A stretch of 64,000 nucleotides of DNA. Origin: Pseudobacteroides sp. (lineage in GTDB: Bacteria; Bacillota; Clostridia; Acetivibrionales; DSM-2933). The notes under the pieces are model-generated. The model searched no databases. It had not been told where the DNA came from and saw only the letters and a program-made list of their open reading frames with translations. The stretch is taken from NCBI RefSeq assembly GCF_036567765.1, contig NZ_DATCTU010000106.1, positions 1 through 64,000 on the forward strand, given 5' to 3'. Of the stretch, positions 35,475 to 45,022 are shown in pieces. How positions within the stretch are numbered: position 1 is the stretch's first letter; every line of letters starts with the position of its first letter. A program made the translations under genes and the position numbers.

Positions 35475-36710
35475 TTACTGGTATCTGCAATCCAAAATCC
35501 TTGCACTCTTCTTTTCACTTCTTGGCAGTTCACCAATATCTAAAACTTCGGCTTCTATATGTATTCCTACTTTTTTCTTAAAACGATCGATAATTATATC
35601 CCTTAAGTTGTTATTTTGAGAATCTTTCTCTTTTTCAACCCTCAGGGTCATTTCATCCTTGCCGTTTATGTGTCTTATCATCACTTGGTATTCACTGCTC
35701 GCTCCCTCAATATCCCTAAGGAGTTCATCTATTTGGCCGGGATAGATGTTTACCCCCTTAACCTTAACCATATCATCTGTCCTTCCAATGATCACATCAT
35801 GCCTTGGATAGGGGGAACCGCAGGGACACTCTCCGGGTATAAGTCTGGTAAGATCACGGGTTCTGTATCTTAAAAGGGGAGCCCCCTCTTTTTTCAAAGT
35901 GGTTATGACAAGCTCACCGTATTCTCCTTCTTTAAGGGGCTTGCATGTAACAGGATCAATTATCTCAAAATAGAGAAAATCATCCCAATAGTGAAGTCCT
36001 GTGTGACAATCACAGTCTAATGAAATTCCGGGTCCATAGATCTCTGTAAGACCGTAAATGTCATAAATGTCTATATCAAGCTCATTTTTTATCCTGCTTC
36101 GCATTTTTTCCCCCCAGCGTTCGGAACCTATAACACCTTTTTTCAGGTGAATTTGGGGGCGTATTCCTCTTTTTTCAACTTCTTCTGCCAACACAAGTGC
36201 GTAGGAGGATGTAGCAACAAAAACTGTTGATTTTAAATCCATCATCATTTGAAGTTGCTTTTCAGTGTTCCCAGGGCCCATTGGAACAGCCATGGCACCT
36301 ACTTTCTCAACTCCTGCCTGAAAACCTATTCCCGCAGTCCAAAGTCCGTAGCCTGGAGTTATTTGCACCCTGTCCAAAGGAGTAATCCCCGCAAGCTGAA
36401 AGCATCTTGCCATCATTACTGACCAATCTTCAATATCTTTTCTTGTATATGGTATTATGACAGGCTTACCCGTGGTACCCGAGGAAGAATGGATTCTGAC
36501 AACTTCCTCATCTGGGACAGCTTGAAGCCCTAATGGATAAGCATCTCTTAACTCATCTTTGGTAGTAAAAGGCAACTCGCTGATATCTTCCGGTGACTTT
36601 ATGTCATCTATACTTACTTCGGTTGTTTTAAACTTGTTTTTATAGAAAGGACTGTTTTCCGAAAGCCTTTCCAAGAGCTCTTTAAACGACTCAAACTGTT
36701 CTCTTCTCAT
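35475..36710 (-). CDS. paaK: Phenylacetate-CoA ligase family enzyme
   Basis: 411 residues, an adenylate-forming enzyme: AMP/phosphate-binding loop IHSSSGTTGKPVIIPYT, aromatic-substrate segment TPGYGLWTAG, YGLTEIYGPG and the C-terminal hinge GRTDDMVKVKGVNIYP. The N-terminus is about 20 residues shorter than usual for PaaK but the domain is complete. In anaerobes with indolepyruvate oxidoreductase it interconverts aryl-acetates and aryl-acetyl-CoA. It is 47 bases after iorB and in the same operon. Substrate specificity (phenyl-, indole- or hydroxyphenylacetate) cannot be read from sequence. Confidence 0.9.
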   Translation of the reverse strand: MRREQFESFKELLERLSENSPFYKNKFKTTEVSIDDIKSPEDISELPFTTKDELRDAYPLGLQAVPDEEVVRIHSSSGTTGKPVIIPYTRKDIEDWSVMMARCFQLAGITPLDRVQITPGYGLWTAGIGFQAGVEKVGAMAVPMGPGNTEKQLQMMMDLKSTVFVATSSYALVLAEEVEKRGIRPQIHLKKGVIGSERWGEKMRSRIKNELDIDIYDIYGLTEIYGPGISLDCDCHTGLHYWDDFLYFEIIDPVTCKPLKEGEYGELVITTLKKEGAPLLRYRTRDLTRLIPGECPCGSPYPRHDVIIGRTDDMVKVKGVNIYPGQIDELLRDIEGASSEYQVMIRHINGKDEMTLRVEKEKDSQNNNLRDIIIDRFKKKVGIHIEAEVLDIGELPRSEKKSARILDCRYQ

Positions 36711-36757
36711 CTTATCTGACTCTCCTATTCTATTATTTCAATAATATACTTGTATAT

Positions 36758-37339
36758 TTATACAAATGACGCTCCAATATTGAAGGCCTTTTCATTGAGC
36801 TCTACATACTTTGGAGAAACATTTTCACCTATTGTATTTAAAAGATCCTCCTTGGAAAATGGAAGGAAGCCTGCAGCTGCAGCTACCCCAAGAAGTACCG
36901 TATTCAACGCTTTAACAGAGCCTGATTTTTGGGCTAAATCATATCCGTCAACCAATATCCTATGAGATGAATTTTTATTAATGAACTCCAAAATTGGTTC
37001 AACCTCGTAAGAAACGGTATTTAATGAAGCTGTAACAGGTTTGATTATTCGTGTATTAACAACACATTTGCCTTCAGGACTTAGCCTTGCAATACTTCTG
37101 GCCGCTTCTGCCGGCTCAAAGCCTATTAACAAATCTGCTTCACCAAAGGGAATTACAGGGCTTAAGTTTTCATCTCCAATCCTTACATGGCTGACAACAC
37201 AGCCTCCTCTTTGAGCCATACCGATTGTCTCAGAGGTTCGAGCAAAATAACCTGCCTTTATGGCTGAAGCTGCAAGGAGCCTTGATGCAAGGACCGTTCC
37301 CTGACCTCCGACTCCGGCAATTAATATATCAAATTTCAT
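36758..37339 (-). CDS. iorB: Indolepyruvate:ferredoxin oxidoreductase beta subunit
   Basis: 193 residues of the 2-oxoacid:acceptor oxidoreductase gamma-type domain, with the opening FDILIAGVGGQGTVLASRLL and the TSETIGMAQRGGCVVSHVRIG segment typical of IorB. It works with IorA to convert aryl-pyruvates from Trp, Phe and Tyr to aryl-acetyl-CoA, CO2 and reduced ferredoxin. Its ATG overlaps the iorA stop by 4 bases, and AGGAGGTG precedes it. Confidence 0.94.
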   Translation of the reverse strand: MKFDILIAGVGGQGTVLASRLLAASAIKAGYFARTSETIGMAQRGGCVVSHVRIGDENLSPVIPFGEADLLIGFEPAEAARSIARLSPEGKCVVNTRIIKPVTASLNTVSYEVEPILEFINKNSSHRILVDGYDLAQKSGSVKALNTVLLGVAAAAGFLPFSKEDLLNTIGENVSPKYVELNEKAFNIGASFV

Positions 37340-39123
37340 TTTTCAGCACCTCCTATAGCATCTGCGGAACATATCTGGGAGCAAAGTGTACATCCATAGC
37401 ATAAGGACTGTTCTATTACGACCTTGCCTTCTATGATACTCATTCCGGGACAGCCTATCTCACGGATGCACTTTTTACATAAATTGCATGACTCATTCAC
37501 AGCCTGTATGTTGGTCTGCTTTTGCAATGCAATACATGGGGCTTCAAAAATCACTACAGAAGGACCGTTATAGGAAATATTTTCCTTAACTGCATCAACA
37601 GCCTCTTTTTGATTTAAAGGGTTGGCTTTTGAAATCTGCTTTACTCCGCAAGCCTTAACCATACTGTAAATATCAATCTTTTCCGAAATATTTTTCATCA
37701 TGGTTTTACCTGTTCCTGGGTGGGGCTGATTACCTGTCATGGCAGTGGTACTGTTATCTAAAATTACTACGGTAATATCGGTGTTGTTGTAAACTGCATT
37801 TATTATTCCAGGAATTCCTGTGTGAAAGAATGTGGAGTCTCCAATAAAAGCAATATGCTTTACATCCGGTTCAATTCTTTGCAAGCCTTGAGCAATTGTA
37901 ATACCGGCTCCCATGCAAAGGCATGTATCAACCATATCAAGAGGCTTTGCATTTCCAAGGGTATAGCAACCTATATCACCTGAAAAAACAGCCTTTTGAT
38001 TTTTCAAAGCGGTTTTGACAGCATAGAAGGAAGCTCTGTGAGGACACCCTGCACATAAAACAGGTGGTCTTACAGGAAGCTCAGGAGTAGGAAGGGGTTT
38101 TTTAACCTCAGTATCAATTCCCAGAAACTTTGACACAGCACCCTTGACAAGCTCGTAGCTGTATTCACCGGCATAGGGGAGATGTCCTGTCTTTTTACCC
38201 AGTACCCCAATTTTATATTCGTTTAACGCCTTTAGCTCAAGAAAACTTTCTTCTATAACTGGATCCAGCTCTTCAAAGATCAGTATCTCATCAAGTCCGT
38301 CAATGAATTCTATCCCTAGCTTCTTAGGAAACGGATAGGGAGTGCCTATCTTCATAAGCTTTATATCCTTATCTAATGATGTAAGAACATCCTTAACATA
38401 TGCGTAGGCAATACCAGAAGCAGCAATACCCTTATTTCCGCTTCCTGTTAATTTGTTATAAGGGAAATCTGAAAAAATATCACTTATCTTAGTTTGCAAT
38501 TCTTCAAGTTGGACATGTTTTCTATAAGAAAGACTGGGGAATATTACCCATCGTGGATCTTTTACAAATCCCTCCGGCTTGTGTCTTTCGGACAGTTCAG
38601 GAATCTCAAGAGTGCTACAGGAATGGCATATCCTGGTGGTAGGCCTGAAAAACACAGGAAGTCCTACCTGTTCAGAATGCTCAAAGGCCGATTGTATCAT
38701 CTCGAACGCCTCTTCAGGGGATGAGGGATCAAAAACCGGCAAGTTGGAAAAACGGGCAAAGTGCCTTGTGTCCTGCTCTGTCTGGGAAGAAAAAGGACCT
38801 GGGTCATCCGCTACAAGGACAACCATGCCTCCTTTTATTCCAATATATGAAAGGCTCATCAGAGGATCTGAAGCTACATTCAAACCAACCTGCTTCATGG
38901 TAACAAGTGATCTTGCACCTGCATAAGCAGCTCCGGCAGCCACCTCCAATGCAACCTTTTCATTTACCGACCATTCTACATAAATTTCTCCTGGATTGTT
39001 TTCTGCAATACTCTCAAGGACTTCGGTGGAAGGGGTTCCAGGATACCCTGAAACAAAATTGACACCTGCTTTTATTGCACCAAGGGCAATGGCTTCATTA
39101 CCCATTATTACTTTTTTATACAT
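37336..39123 (-). CDS. iorA: Indolepyruvate:ferredoxin oxidoreductase alpha subunit
   Basis: About 595 residues: pyrimidine-binding domain at 1-180 (GVNFVSGYPGTPSTEVLESIAEN), thiamine diphosphate domain with PPVLCAGCPHRASFY and GDIGCYTLGNAKPLDMVDT, the metal-binding GDSTFFHTGI segment with NNTDITVVILDN, and a C-terminal ferredoxin domain with CNLCKKCIREIGCP and CYGCTLCSQIC for two Fe-S clusters. It is the catalytic subunit of Ior. Start at 39123 (MYKKVIMGNEA), preceded by GGAGG; a TTG five codons upstream overlaps that site. Confidence 0.95.
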   Translation of the reverse strand: MYKKVIMGNEAIALGAIKAGVNFVSGYPGTPSTEVLESIAENNPGEIYVEWSVNEKVALEVAAGAAYAGARSLVTMKQVGLNVASDPLMSLSYIGIKGGMVVLVADDPGPFSSQTEQDTRHFARFSNLPVFDPSSPEEAFEMIQSAFEHSEQVGLPVFFRPTTRICHSCSTLEIPELSERHKPEGFVKDPRWVIFPSLSYRKHVQLEELQTKISDIFSDFPYNKLTGSGNKGIAASGIAYAYVKDVLTSLDKDIKLMKIGTPYPFPKKLGIEFIDGLDEILIFEELDPVIEESFLELKALNEYKIGVLGKKTGHLPYAGEYSYELVKGAVSKFLGIDTEVKKPLPTPELPVRPPVLCAGCPHRASFYAVKTALKNQKAVFSGDIGCYTLGNAKPLDMVDTCLCMGAGITIAQGLQRIEPDVKHIAFIGDSTFFHTGIPGIINAVYNNTDITVVILDNSTTAMTGNQPHPGTGKTMMKNISEKIDIYSMVKACGVKQISKANPLNQKEAVDAVKENISYNGPSVVIFEAPCIALQKQTNIQAVNESCNLCKKCIREIGCPGMSIIEGKVVIEQSLCYGCTLCSQICSADAIGGAEK

Positions 39124-39441
39124 TATGATGACCTCCAAAAAACTTCTGCTAGTCCATATGAAAATTATAAGTCAAATTTCGTCGAAAGTAAAGCTTCAAC
39201 TTGGCAGACCGCCTTATATAAGCCAATAAACACTACCCCTTGTAATCCGGACCTAAATACTTCATTCAAGGCTATTGTTAAGAGTGAGAAGGGTAAAAAA
39301 ATATTCCTGGATAAGTTAGATATAATTTTGCCTCCTGGAAGTGGGCAAAATCTGATCATACATCCGGGAATTATTGTATTAGTTTGCCTATTAAGTTTTA
39401 TATAATATTGAAAGAAATGGTCATTGTATTGATTGTGACAG
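39124..39441. other. Intergenic region upstream of iorA
   Basis: It should hold the iorA promoter. There are no TRAP-type triplets on the minus strand here, so iorA control differs from trpP. On the plus strand one frame is open for almost 90 codons (about 39130-39403), but it lacks a start and a ribosome site. Confidence 0.35.
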
Positions 39442-40371
39442 CTAAGGTGCCTTTTTACATAAATTATTTATATTTCCAAATTCATAACCATTCTCTCTAG
39501 CACTTTTTATAATACTGTCAAGTGCTTCTGCATTATCCTTTGACACAGCATGCAATAATATTATTGCACCATTATGAATATTTCTCATTACTATATTTTT
39601 TGCATAATCAGGGCCTCTTACCCTATCCCTGTGCCAATCCTCATAAGCAAAGCTCCAAAAAAGGTTTGTATAACCAAGTCTTTGACTTATTGAAAGAGTT
39701 CTTTCGCTGAATTCACCCTTTGGAGGTCTTAAATAAGTCATATGCTTCCCAAATATTTCATTGAAAATCTTATCAAGTCCTAATATTTCCTCCTCAATCC
39801 TTTTGTCATCAACTTCCGGCAAACTAGGATGATTTATAGTATGATTTCCCACTTCGTGACCTTCTTCCACCATCCTCGTAACAAGGTCCTGATGACCTTT
39901 TAAATAAGGCCCGGTAATAAAAAATACAGCTTTTACATTATTATCTCTTAAAACATCAAGAATTTTTGGAGTATAGCCATTTTCATAACCCTCGTCAAAT
40001 GTCAGGTATACTTCCTTTTTGCTCGTATCTCCCAGGTAGAAACCTCCATATTTAGAAAGCAGCTCAGGTGCTCCAGGGTCTGCCTTTGGCGGTTTATTAT
40101 CAGGGCTTCTCAAAATTCCCCACCCAAGGGTTTTGTTATTAAGCGGCTTAATATCTTCTTTTACTGACAAATTACTTTGTAAATCCTTAATTTCATAGCC
40201 AAAATCCTCAGAGAGCCTTCCGGTTATCTCATTATCAAAACTAATGTTTCCCTTGAACTCGGAATATGCTCCTGTATCTGAAAATTTTGAACATCCTCCT
40301 AATACCATTGCTATCATTACTAAAGAAATACCTAATAATAATATTCTCTTCAATTTATATTTAAAACTCAT
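39442..40371 (-). CDS. pdaA: Delta-lactam-biosynthetic de-N-acetylase PdaA
   Basis: 309 residues. A lipoprotein signal peptide ends at VLGGC. The NodB-type deacetylase domain (about 115-305) has TFDEGYENGYTPKIL (with Glu where many deacetylases have Asp, as in PdaA), GHEVGNHTINHPSL as metal ligands and YLRPPKGEFS and LLHAVS as later motifs. PdaA removes acetyl groups from N-acetylmuramic acid in spore cortex, giving muramic delta-lactam, after CwlD has removed the peptide. A damaged cwlD-like fragment lies next to it in divergent orientation. GGGAGG precedes the start. Confidence 0.9.
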   Translation of the reverse strand: MSFKYKLKRILLLGISLVMIAMVLGGCSKFSDTGAYSEFKGNISFDNEITGRLSEDFGYEIKDLQSNLSVKEDIKPLNNKTLGWGILRSPDNKPPKADPGAPELLSKYGGFYLGDTSKKEVYLTFDEGYENGYTPKILDVLRDNNVKAVFFITGPYLKGHQDLVTRMVEEGHEVGNHTINHPSLPEVDDKRIEEEILGLDKIFNEIFGKHMTYLRPPKGEFSERTLSISQRLGYTNLFWSFAYEDWHRDRVRGPDYAKNIVMRNIHNGAIILLHAVSKDNAEALDSIIKSARENGYEFGNINNLCKKAP

Positions 40372-40609
40372 TCACAAATACCTCCCTGCAATCTTGCCGT
40401 AATTGTTGGATTGCTTCAAATCATCATATTGCATTTTTTGTTCACTCCCATCGGATTACTATCAAATATATATTCAATAATGCACTAACTTATTATTCCG
40501 GTTTAAAAATAAATATTTTAAATGGAATGCTCTCGCTATACTTAGTATCATCATATTTTAAATTTCAAAGAATAAAATATATATAGTTATAAAAGTCAAG
40601 GAATCAAAT

Positions 40610-40922
40610 GTGAAAATTAAAATAAAAACTTTTAGTAAAAAAGTTTTTCTCAAATCAGCTTTGATTATGTTTTCAACGATATTTATACTGTCTATTAGCT
40701 ATTTTAAACTTTCTAATATTAAAACAGATTCATTCAATGCCCCCCCATAACAGAGTTATCGTTATAGATCCCGGACATGGTGGAATTGATGGAGGAGCTT
40801 CAATCAACAATTTACTGGAAAAGTATATAAATTTAGACACCTCCCGTAAGATTAAAACTGTACAGGAAGCTTTAAATAGCATGGTTATAGACGATAAAAA
40901 GAAAACAATTCATGATCCATAA
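40610..40922 (+). pseudogene. CwlD-like N-acetylmuramoyl-L-alanine amidase fragment, frameshifted and truncated
   Basis: From a GTG at 40610 (AAGGA site) the frame codes a membrane anchor of about 45 residues and stops right after a run of seven C (40740-40746). One frame over, the sequence continues as VIVIDPGHGGIDGGA and LLEKYINLDTSRKIK, the N-terminal Amidase_3 motif with its first metal-binding His. The frame ends at 40922, losing about half of the domain, including the remaining zinc ligands. A C6 run would restore the frame but not the missing C-terminus. Confidence 0.75.
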
Positions 40923-41028
40923 AAAATTGATACCCTGTACTTGCTTAAAAATAGATGAAAGGGTATTTAGCCCATAAGTTTATAAAGCTTGAATAAAAAA
41001 TAATTTATAGAAAGTGAGATTATATACA

Positions 41029-41883
41029 ATGAACAAATTCAGCATATTAATAATCGTTACAAAAAGAGCTTTTTCAATATTTCTTATACTTGCAATTATT
41101 ACAGTTTTCGGTATTGCATTTATCTGCAATTTTATGGCAAATAATTCTCGAAAGCAAGAACTTTCTAGATCTGTTAATTCTATTGGTCATGGTAACTCCA
41201 ATTCACTAATTCAAAAAGCTAAATTAGCAATTATAATTGATGATTTCGGGCAAAATCGTAAAGGTGTTGATGAGATGATGTCAATAAACAAACATCTAAC
41301 ATTTGCTGTAATGCCTTTTCTTACATATACGAAAACAGATGCTTTAAATGCACATACAAAAGGATATGAAGTTATTGTTCACCTTCCGCTAGAAGCAAAC
41401 AGTGCTCCTTTAAAATGGGTTGGGCCTAAACCAATATTAGCAAATATGCAAGTTAATGAAATAAAGCAGGTTACATTAGATGCTCTTGAGGATGTACCGT
41501 ATGCGGTGGGAGCTAATATTCATATGGGCTCTAAAGCAGGAAATGAAAAACATGTAGTATCAAGTATATTGGATATTATCAAAGAGAAAAATATGTTTTT
41601 TGTAGACAGTCGATCGGAAGATCATCCAATTGCAAAAAAACTAGCCGATAAAATAGGTATTATTTGTCATGATAGAGATGTTTTTTTAGATGGTAAAAAA
41701 CCAAAATCTTATATAATTGAGCAACTGCGGAAGGCTGGAGATATAGCTTTAAAAAATGGCAAAGCAATTGCAATCGGGCATGTTGGAACAGAAGGTGGGC
41801 AGATCACAGCAGAAGCAATTTCCGAGATTATACCTGTATTGGAAAGTAATAATATACAACTTGTATTTGTTTCGGAACTTTGA
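41029..41883 (+). CDS. Divergent polysaccharide deacetylase family protein
   Basis: 284 residues. A membrane anchor (about 8-38) is followed by a divergent polysaccharide deacetylase domain (DUF610/YibQ type): LAIIIDDFGQN, HLTFAVMPFL, YEVIVHLPLEA, VGANIHMGSKA and FFVDSRSED. These proteins share the NodB barrel; substrate and activity are mostly unknown. Start at 41029 in place of the GTG at 41014, which lies inside the probable ribosome site. It stands between the cwlD fragment and the germination operon, so an envelope or spore role is possible. Confidence 0.85.
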   Translation: MNKFSILIIVTKRAFSIFLILAIITVFGIAFICNFMANNSRKQELSRSVNSIGHGNSNSLIQKAKLAIIIDDFGQNRKGVDEMMSINKHLTFAVMPFLTYTKTDALNAHTKGYEVIVHLPLEANSAPLKWVGPKPILANMQVNEIKQVTLDALEDVPYAVGANIHMGSKAGNEKHVVSSILDIIKEKNMFFVDSRSEDHPIAKKLADKIGIICHDRDVFLDGKKPKSYIIEQLRKAGDIALKNGKAIAIGHVGTEGGQITAEAISEIIPVLESNNIQLVFVSEL

Positions 41884-42016
41884 TTATATCAATACTTCCT
41901 ATATATATCATTTTTTAAGTTTAAGAGATTAATTTTTTGCTAATACTTCAATATAAGCATCGCTTTTTTACAGAAGTCAGCCTAAATTGATAATATAGTA
42001 AATTTATGGAGGAAAA

Positions 42017-43612
42017 ATGTTCAGACGCTTGAAAAGAATTTTTACTTACACAAAGCTAAATGCTATTAATGATAATTCGAACAATGAAAAACAAAATAGC
42101 AATAAAGTTAGTAAAATACCCAAATCAATAAATAAAGTCAGAGCTATGCTTGAAGATCGTTTTTCAGAGAGCAGTGATTTCATACTCAGGGAACTCCTAC
42201 TTGGGAAGGATAGCTCAACTCATATCCTTATTGCATATATAGACGGTATGGTAAATAATCAGTTGATTAATTCAGATATAATAAAACCCATAATGATTGA
42301 ATGTAATTCAATTAATCCGGTCCATAGCTTAAAGGACAAATCAACGTTGAACCTATTAAAAGAAAAACTCATCAGCACCAGTTATATTAAGGAAGTAAAC
42401 AGCTTTGACGAGAGCGTTGCCTCCTTACTTTCCGGAGATACCATGATTTTCATAGATAACTGTGATTCAGCTTTAAAAGCATCGCTTCGATTGTGGGATA
42501 AAAGAAGTGTCGGGGAGCCAACCACTAATGTTGTAATTCGGGGGCCGAGAGAAGGATTTACTGAAACTCTTCGTACTAATACTATTTTATTAAGGCGAAA
42601 GATTAAAAACTCAAATTTGAAATTTGAGACAATGACGGTCGGAGAGCAGACGAATACAGAAATCTGCATATGTTATATCAAGGGAATAGCAAGCGATGAT
42701 ACAATTAAAACAGTCAAAGAAAGGATTGGAAGTATTAAAACTGATGCCATACTGGAATCAGGATATATTGAAGAATTTATCCAAGACTCCAAATTAGGGT
42801 TATTCCCTACGGTCGGAAACAGTGAGAAACCTGATGTTGTGGCCGGAAAGTTATTAGAGGGCCGTGTAGCTATCTTATGTGATGGGACTCCTTTTGTCCT
42901 TACTGTCCCATACCTTTTTGTTGAGGCCATACAATCCAGTGAGGATTATTATACCAGATCTATTTATGCAACAATGAGTAGATTTGTTAGAATTATAGCA
43001 CTTGTAATTACCGTCTTTTTACCGGCTTTTTATGTAGCACTGGTTACATTTCACCAGGATATTATACCCTATAAGCTTTTATTAACTATGACAGCTGCCC
43101 GGGAGGGAATTCCATTTTCCGCACTAACAGAAGCACTAGTAATGGTAATCACATTTGAGCTTCTCCGTGAAGCAGGAATTAGGATGCCGAGGGCAATCGG
43201 ACAAGCAATAAGTATAGTAGGAGCATTGGTTATAGGAGATGCTGCTGTAAAAGCAGGGCTTGTTAGTACACCTATGATCATAGTAATAGCTGTAACTGCC
43301 ATATCAAGCTTTATAGTATCTTCGTTATCAGGCACTTTTTTGTTCATGCGAATAGTGTTAATGTTGGCTGCCAACATTATAGGAATTCTTGGTATCTTAC
43401 TGGTGTCCGTCGCATTTTTTATTCATATGTGTCAGTTAAAGTCTTTTGGAGTAAATTTTTTATCTCCTTTTACACCGTTAAGCATTTCCGATTTGAAGGA
43501 CACTTTTGTCCGTGTTCCGCTATGGGCTATGTTTACAAGGCCAAAGGAATTAACCTGGGAACATGGGGGAAATGCAAAATTCAGAAACAGGCATAAAAAG
43601 GAAGGCAGGTAG
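42017..43612 (+). CDS. gerA: Spore germination protein, GerA family subunit A
   Basis: 531 residues, the normal length for GerAA/GerKA proteins. A soluble N-terminal region (about 30-290) includes RELLLGKDSSTHILIAYIDGM, VVIRGPREGFTETLRTNTILLRRKI and LEGRVAILCDGTPFVLTVPYLF, followed by five membrane segments with RMPRAIGQAISIVGALVIGDAAVKAGLVS. It is part of a nutrient germinant receptor in the spore inner membrane. First gene of an A-C-small-B operon; GGAGG lies 5 bases before the ATG. Confidence 0.94.
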   Translation: MFRRLKRIFTYTKLNAINDNSNNEKQNSNKVSKIPKSINKVRAMLEDRFSESSDFILRELLLGKDSSTHILIAYIDGMVNNQLINSDIIKPIMIECNSINPVHSLKDKSTLNLLKEKLISTSYIKEVNSFDESVASLLSGDTMIFIDNCDSALKASLRLWDKRSVGEPTTNVVIRGPREGFTETLRTNTILLRRKIKNSNLKFETMTVGEQTNTEICICYIKGIASDDTIKTVKERIGSIKTDAILESGYIEEFIQDSKLGLFPTVGNSEKPDVVAGKLLEGRVAILCDGTPFVLTVPYLFVEAIQSSEDYYTRSIYATMSRFVRIIALVITVFLPAFYVALVTFHQDIIPYKLLLTMTAAREGIPFSALTEALVMVITFELLREAGIRMPRAIGQAISIVGALVIGDAAVKAGLVSTPMIIVIAVTAISSFIVSSLSGTFLFMRIVLMLAANIIGILGILLVSVAFFIHMCQLKSFGVNFLSPFTPLSISDLKDTFVRVPLWAMFTRPKELTWEHGGNAKFRNRHKKEGR

Positions 43613-43617
43613 AATTT

Positions 43618-44787
43618 ATGAGACGCTTCAACAAATTGCTTTTTATACTAAGTATTATATTAATACTGCCAGGGTGTTGGGGTAATCGGGACTTGACAGA
43701 TTTGTCCATCATGACAGGGATTGCATTTGATAAGGGTGAAAATGGGAAAATTCAAATTACTGTTCAGTTTGTAAAGCCTGAAGCTATAAAAACTTCCGGG
43801 CAAGGTAGAGAAAATGAAAAAAATGCTTTTATTAATGTTAGCATCACGGGAGAAACTGTTTTTGAGTGTGCCAGAAATTTAACAGCAAAGATAAACAAAA
43901 GAGCATATTTTGGACAAGTACAGTTGATGGTGATTTCAGAGGAATTTGCAAGAGATGGGATAAGTAAGATATTTGATTTGTTTGAAAGAGATACTGAAAC
44001 AAGAAGGCGTGCGGATTTAATAATAGCAAAAGGAATAGAGGCCAAAACTGTTTTGGAAAGTGAAAGCCGCATGTCTAAGCTTCCGGCAACACACGAGATA
44101 GAGGCTTTGGAGGCCAGTCGATATTTTGGTAAAACTATAAAGGTAACTCTGGTTGATGTACTAAAAGTTCTTAATAAGGAAGAATATAGCTTTGTACTGC
44201 CAATAATATATAGTAGCACTAAGGCAGGGAAAGTATTTCAGGAAGACCTATTAACAGAAGGCTCCGCTGTTATCAAAAAGGATAAATTGGCAGGCTTTCT
44301 TGATCCTTTACAGACAAGAGGTTATATATTTGCAGATGATAAAATAGAAAGCACTATTATTAATATACCAAGTCCGCTGCATTCTAAAAATACTATTTCA
44401 ATAGAGGTTACCCGTACTAATGGAAAAGTCATTTCAAAAATTGTGAATGGAAAGCCTGTTTTAAGCATTGAAGTTTCAGCAGAAGGCAATATTGGTGAGC
44501 AACAGGAAAAAGCAGACTTAACCAAACCTGATATGGTCAAAGCTTTGGAAGATGCAGTGCAAAGAGAAATGGAAGACGAAATCGGCAATGCTGTTAAAAC
44601 TACACAAAAAGAATATAAAAGTGATATTTTTGGTTTTATAGATGAAATTTATAGAAACTATTACTCTGATTGGATGAAGTCAATCCATAATTGGAGCAAT
44701 ATTTACAGCCAAACACCAGTTAAAATAGAAGTGAAATTCAAAATAAGAAGGTCGGGTCTTATAAGACAGCCTGCCGAACCAAAATAA
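43618..44787 (+). CDS. gerC: Ger(x)C family spore germination lipoprotein
   Basis: 389 residues. The lipoprotein signal ends LPGCWGNRDLTDL, the usual start of mature GerC proteins. Three-domain GerC fold: an N-terminal domain with IMTGIAFDKGENGKIQITVQFV, a central TRRRADLIIAKG and a C-terminal half with a conserved Trp/Tyr-rich end (FIDEIYRNYYSDWMKSIHNWSNIY). Subunit of the germinant receptor, 5 bases after gerA. Confidence 0.93.
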   Translation: MRRFNKLLFILSIILILPGCWGNRDLTDLSIMTGIAFDKGENGKIQITVQFVKPEAIKTSGQGRENEKNAFINVSITGETVFECARNLTAKINKRAYFGQVQLMVISEEFARDGISKIFDLFERDTETRRRADLIIAKGIEAKTVLESESRMSKLPATHEIEALEASRYFGKTIKVTLVDVLKVLNKEEYSFVLPIIYSSTKAGKVFQEDLLTEGSAVIKKDKLAGFLDPLQTRGYIFADDKIESTIINIPSPLHSKNTISIEVTRTNGKVISKIVNGKPVLSIEVSAEGNIGEQQEKADLTKPDMVKALEDAVQREMEDEIGNAVKTTQKEYKSDIFGFIDEIYRNYYSDWMKSIHNWSNIYSQTPVKIEVKFKIRRSGLIRQPAEPK

Positions 44788-44800
44788 AGGATGGGTATGT

Positions 44801-45022
44801 ATGGTCATATTAGGTATAATTGCAGCATTTATCACAATAACTCTAGTCGATATACCAAGTATTGTTAAGAAATCAAAGCATAGAGTAAAATATATCGGGC
44901 TTTATGCTTTTATTCTTGTAATTGGTTTTACTATAAGCCTCCTGCAAGTAATAGATAAAGCCCCTGCAAGTCCTGCAAAAGTCATAGAATCAATCATTAA
45001 AGGAATAATAGGTGAAACATAA
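44801..45022 (+). CDS. Small two-helix membrane protein of the germination operon
   Basis: 73 residues with two membrane segments (ILGIIAAFITITLVDIP and IGLYAFILVIGFTISLLQVI) and a short charged loop between them. Its TAA overlaps the gerB ATG (TAATG), so translation is coupled. Small proteins of this form occur in other clostridial and bacillar ger operons (GerD-subunit-like), where they are proposed to tune the receptor. AAGGATGGG precedes the start. Confidence 0.75.
   Translation: MVILGIIAAFITITLVDIPSIVKKSKHRVKYIGLYAFILVIGFTISLLQVIDKAPASPAKVIESIIKGIIGET

Noticed and set aside
39130..39403. Nearly 90 open codons on the plus strand upstream of iorA
   Set aside because: No start codon with a ribosome site, no recognisable motif, and it covers the region needed for the iorA promoter.
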